Positions 48,673-51,051 of a DNA stretch of 51,051 bases are shown here, piece by piece (within the stretch, counting starts at the first letter, position 1; each line of letters opens with the position of its first letter). The notes below the pieces were generated by a model. It was not told the origin of the DNA, searched no databases, and saw only the letters and a list, made by a program, of their open reading frames with translations. The position numbers and the translations under genes are program-made. Origin of the DNA: Rickettsia typhi (GTDB taxonomy: Bacteria > Pseudomonadota > Alphaproteobacteria > Rickettsiales > UBA1997); NCBI GenBank assembly GCA_945874115.1, contig CAMCFD010000001.1, positions 1-51,051 on the forward strand, written 5' to 3'.

Positions 48673-49413
48673 ATGCATTACAAAATTACCATTGAATATG
48701 ACGGCACAAATTATGTCGGATGGCAGGCGCAAATTGACTGCGAGACGCCTTCGATTGAAAAAGTTTTGCAAGATGCGATTTTTGCAATGACGCAAGAAGT
48801 GGTTAAATTAAATTGCTCGGGGCGAACGGATTCTGGTGTTCACGCAATTGCTCAAGTCGCCGATTTTGTTGCAAGCAAAGAGCTAGAGCCGTTTCGCATG
48901 ATGATGGGCCTCAACAATTATTTAATCGACAGCGACATCGTCATAACAAATTGCGAAATTGTCGACGAAAATTTTCACGCCAGATTTGACGCAAAACTCA
49001 GATCTTATCGTTATATAATTGTGAATCGCAAGTCGCGTCTGGCTCTGCAAAAAAACCGCGCTTGGCATATTCACGGTGATTTAAATCTTGAAAATATGCA
49101 AAAAGCGGCGCAGCATTTGCTTGGAAGTCATGATTTTTCGGCCTTTCGCGACGCAAAATGTCAGGCAAAATCGCCAATTAAAACAGTTGAAAAAATTGAT
49201 ATTTTGCGAAACGAAGATCAAATAATAATCGAAATTAGCGCCAAATCTTTTCTTCATCACATGGTAAGAAATCTGGTCGGAACCATTGTTTTGGCAGGCT
49301 TAAATAAGATTGAAGTTGATGATGTGAAAGAAATTTTAAAAAGCAAAGATCGTACAAAATCAGGCCAAAATGCGCCAGCTTGTGGGCTTTATTTTCTAGG
49401 AGTGAAATATTAG
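48673..49413 (+). CDS. truA: tRNA pseudouridine(38-40) synthase
   Basis: A 246-residue enzyme isomerising uridines 38-40 in the tRNA anticodon arm. YDGTNYVGWQAQ opens the protein, LNCSGRTDSGVHA carries the catalytic Asp, and SFLHHMVRNLVGT is the C-terminal family signature. One of few genes here with a visible GGAGAGG stretch upstream, located inside addB; its spacing to the ATG is long. Starts 3 nt after addB. Confidence 0.97.
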   Translation: MHYKITIEYDGTNYVGWQAQIDCETPSIEKVLQDAIFAMTQEVVKLNCSGRTDSGVHAIAQVADFVASKELEPFRMMMGLNNYLIDSDIVITNCEIVDENFHARFDAKLRSYRYIIVNRKSRLALQKNRAWHIHGDLNLENMQKAAQHLLGSHDFSAFRDAKCQAKSPIKTVEKIDILRNEDQIIIEISAKSFLHHMVRNLVGTIVLAGLNKIEVDDVKEILKSKDRTKSGQNAPACGLYFLGVKY

Positions 49414-49450
49414 ATAAGCCTCGAAGATGGTGAAAATTAGAGCTCTTCGC

Positions 49451-49777
49451 CTAAAATTCGTTAAAAAAACATGTTTTTTCGCCCGTGTGACAAGCGGCGC
49501 CAGTTTGTTTAACTTTCAATAAAATACAGTCATAATCACAGTCAGCTGTAAGGCTTATGACTTCTTGCAAATGTCCCGAAGTTGCGCCTTTTTTCCAAAT
49601 TTCGCCTCGAGAGCGCGAGAAATATGTGGCAAAACCAGTTTTTTGTGTTATAATTATACTTTCTTCGTTCATCCAAGCTTGCATCAGCACCTGATTAGTT
49701 TGATAATCTTGCGCAATTGCACAAATAAGGCCGTCTTGGTTGAACTTTAGTTTTTTTAGAATATCGGTCATTTTCAC
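49451..49777 (-). CDS. hisI: Phosphoribosyl-AMP cyclohydrolase
   Basis: A 108-residue enzyme of histidine synthesis opening the purine ring of PR-AMP. Zn and Mg ligands lie in SRSRGEIWKKGATSGHLQEV and TADCDYDCILLKVKQTGAACHTGEKTCFF, with the conserved Cys-Asp residues. It is the monofunctional HisI form without the HisE pyrophosphohydrolase domain. Isolated from other his genes. Converges on truA across a 37-nt gap. Confidence 0.96.
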   Translation of the reverse strand: MKMTDILKKLKFNQDGLICAIAQDYQTNQVLMQAWMNEESIIITQKTGFATYFSRSRGEIWKKGATSGHLQEVISLTADCDYDCILLKVKQTGAACHTGEKTCFFNEF

Positions 49778-49829
49778 AAATTATTTGGCAAATTTGCCGA
49801 TAATTATAACAAAGTTTTTTTAAAACAAA

Positions 49830-50249
49830 ATGATTATTTGTACCAGAAGAATCGAATTTGACGCCGCGCACAGAATTCGCGATCACGAAAGTAAATGCAA
49901 AATGTTGCACGGACATCGCTATGCCCTTGAAGCCAGCTTCGAAGCGCCATCTCTCGACGATTTGGGGCGAGTCATCGACTTTGGCGCAATCAGAGAAATT
50001 CTCGGATCTTGGATTGATGAAAATTTCGATCACAACACAATCTTGTCGAAAGATGATAAAGAGCTTGGCGAAAAAATCGCACAAGAAACCGGACAAAAAA
50101 TTTTCTACCTCAATTATCACCCTACAGCAGAAAACATCGCGAGATTCTTGTTTGAAGAAATTTGCCCAAAATTATTCGCTTTGCAAAAAATAAAATGCGT
50201 CGAAATTAAACTTTATGAAACCCCGAATTGCTATGCAAAAATTAAATAA
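49830..50249 (+). CDS. queD: 6-carboxytetrahydropterin synthase
   Basis: A 139-residue QueD/PTPS-fold enzyme of queuosine (7-deazaguanine) synthesis. EFDAAHRIRDHESKCKMLHGHRYALEASF provides the zinc His ligands and catalytic Cys (KCKMLHGH). DFGAIREIL, DHNTIL and PTAENIARFLFEEI are family features. queC, queE and queF are not adjacent. Overlaps the ybgC start. Divergent from hisI by 52 nt. Confidence 0.93.
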   Translation: MIICTRRIEFDAAHRIRDHESKCKMLHGHRYALEASFEAPSLDDLGRVIDFGAIREILGSWIDENFDHNTILSKDDKELGEKIAQETGQKIFYLNYHPTAENIARFLFEEICPKLFALQKIKCVEIKLYETPNCYAKIK

Positions 50250-50637
50250 CTTTTCGACAAAATATCGCATTTACTACGAAGACACCGACGCTGGCGGCGT
50301 TGTTTATTACGCGAATTATCTCAAATTTTTCGAGCGCGCCAGAACAGATTTTTTGCGCGCTTCAAATATTTCGCAAAATCAATTATTGCAAAGCGAAAAA
50401 TTAATTTTCGTGGTAAGGCGCTGCGAGATTGATTATGTAAGTCCCGCAAAGCTTGACGATTTGGTTGAGGTCAGTGTTTTTGTCGAAAAAATTGGTGGCG
50501 CATCAATTAATATGAAGCAAGAAATGAGTGTTGACGGAAAAATTCTATCACGTCTAAACGTTGAGATTGTAAGTGTTGACGCGGAAAGCTTCAGGCCAAA
50601 AAAAATCTCGCAAGAATTAAAAGATTTATTGTCATAA
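50233..50637 (+). CDS. ybgC: Acyl-CoA thioester hydrolase YbgC
   Basis: Hot-dog fold thioesterase of the Tol-Pal-associated family. YEDTDAGGVVYYANYLKFFERARTDFL carries the catalytic Asp and family signature. From ATG 50233 it has 134 residues; an upstream ATG at 50215 adds six residues within queD. It usually precedes tolQ-tolR-tolA, but here the next gene is rimM on the other strand, so the tol cluster is separate. Substrate probably short-chain or phospholipid-related acyl-CoA. Confidence 0.93.
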   Translation: MQKLNNFSTKYRIYYEDTDAGGVVYYANYLKFFERARTDFLRASNISQNQLLQSEKLIFVVRRCEIDYVSPAKLDDLVEVSVFVEKIGGASINMKQEMSVDGKILSRLNVEIVSVDAESFRPKKISQELKDLLS

Positions 50638-50660
50638 ATTTCTACGCAACTTCCAAATAA

Positions 50661-51051
50661 TTATTCCTTCATCAAAATAATTTCCGGAAGCGCGATTTCA
50701 ATAGTGTTTGCGCGAATATTAACTTTTGGAAAAAACTCATCTTGAAAAGGAAAATTCTCAATTTTATTTAAATTTAGCGCCGGATTTTCTTCATCGAATT
50801 TAATTTCAAGCATTGTTCCGCCGCCAAAATCAAGGACTGCGAGAACTTTGCCGATTTTTTTTCCATCAGAATTAACAACATCAAGCCCGATTAAATCAAC
50901 TTGATAAAATTCGTCGTCTGGCAATTCAGAAAAGTCTGCGCGATTAGTAAACAGTTGAACTTTGCCCATTTTTTCCGCCGCATTTCTGTCGTCAATTCCC
51001 GCAAATTTCGCAATTAAAACTGCATCACCTTGTTTGCTAAATCCAATTGAA
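50661..51051 (-). CDS. rimM: Ribosome maturation factor RimM, partial
   Basis: 16S rRNA processing factor that helps assemble the 30S head. The reading frame continues to the window edge with SIGFSKQGDAVLIAKFAGID then DRNAAEKMGKVQLFTNR, so the internal ATG at 50969 is not the true start. The visible part covers the end of the N-terminal RimM domain and the PRC-barrel (FYQVDLIGLDVVNSDGKKIGKV..LDFGGGTMLEI). It ends IILMKE. The 5' end lies outside the window. Confidence 0.94.
   Translation of the reverse strand, partial: SIGFSKQGDAVLIAKFAGIDDRNAAEKMGKVQLFTNRADFSELPDDEFYQVDLIGLDVVNSDGKKIGKVLAVLDFGGGTMLEIKFDEENPALNLNKIENFPFQDEFFPKVNIRANTIEIALPEIILMKE

Noticed and set aside
1..51051. CRISPR array, transposase, integrase or prophage genes
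   Set aside because: No regularly spaced direct repeats and no recognisable mobile-element or phage proteins in any frame.

Overview
The window is strongly AT-rich and reads as an alphaproteobacterium. The best markers are a circularly permuted (two-piece) tmRNA gene, an alphaproteobacterial-type SspB with a C-terminal ClpX-docking motif, COQ9 (ubiquinone synthesis), an AddB-type recombination nuclease and a class II-like EPSP synthase. It keeps amino-acid, cofactor and cell-wall genes (aroA, lysA, argD, hisI, thiG, ribF, coaE, queD, murE), so it is not a fully reduced obligate parasite. The AT bias, short intergenic gaps, palindromic intergenic repeats and near absence of Shine-Dalgarno sequences resemble Rickettsiales/Holosporales-like or streamlined lineages. 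I cannot fix the order.

Layout. 0.1-2.3 kb: aroA and, divergently, a eukaryote-like protein N-terminal methyltransferase. 2.4-7.1 kb: minus-strand run sspB-plsY-pyrF-murE-lysA, ending in linked diaminopimelate steps. 7.2-7.6 kb: permuted ssrA, directly upstream of its adaptor sspB. 7.8-12.7 kb: ribF, a family 5 solute-binding protein, an Nfu Fe-S carrier, a four-hairpin RNA element, thiG and an unknown, possibly frameshifted gene. 12.7-17.2 kb: phosphohexomutase, coaE, the C-terminal half of carB only, and a MurU-like nucleotidyltransferase. 17.2-20.6 kb: a complete bufferin-type operon (two Cys-rich precursors, MNIO/DUF692, DUF2063, DoxX) facing a TetR regulator, with a palindromic operator on the promoter. 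20.6-25.7 kb: Usp, TIGR02186 and TSUP permease genes, ygfZ and two glycosyltransferases. 25.7-27.9 kb: five tandem paralogous lipoproteins of unknown function. 27.9-31.2 kb: hemW, a Fur-controlled FTR1 iron permease, a DUF374 acyltransferase and a low-Mr phosphatase. 31.3-38.6 kb: a subtilase autotransporter, an outer-membrane barrel with a small HExxH protein, an orphan histidine kinase and argD. 38.9-51 kb: COQ9, cvpA, fabG, trxB, a FadB-like fusion, dadA, addB, truA, hisI, queD, ybgC and partial rimM.

How the parts fit. The most system-like locus is the bufferin operon. Exported Cys-rich peptides would be modified by the MNIO/DUF2063 pair for metal (probably copper) sequestration, under TetR control rather than the ECF sigma factor known in some homologous loci. 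The lipoprotein array is the best candidate for something undescribed. ssrA plus sspB form a linked tagging and degradation module, and FTR1 under a near-consensus Fur box is the iron-uptake arm. No tRNA, rRNA, CRISPR array, transposase or prophage was seen.
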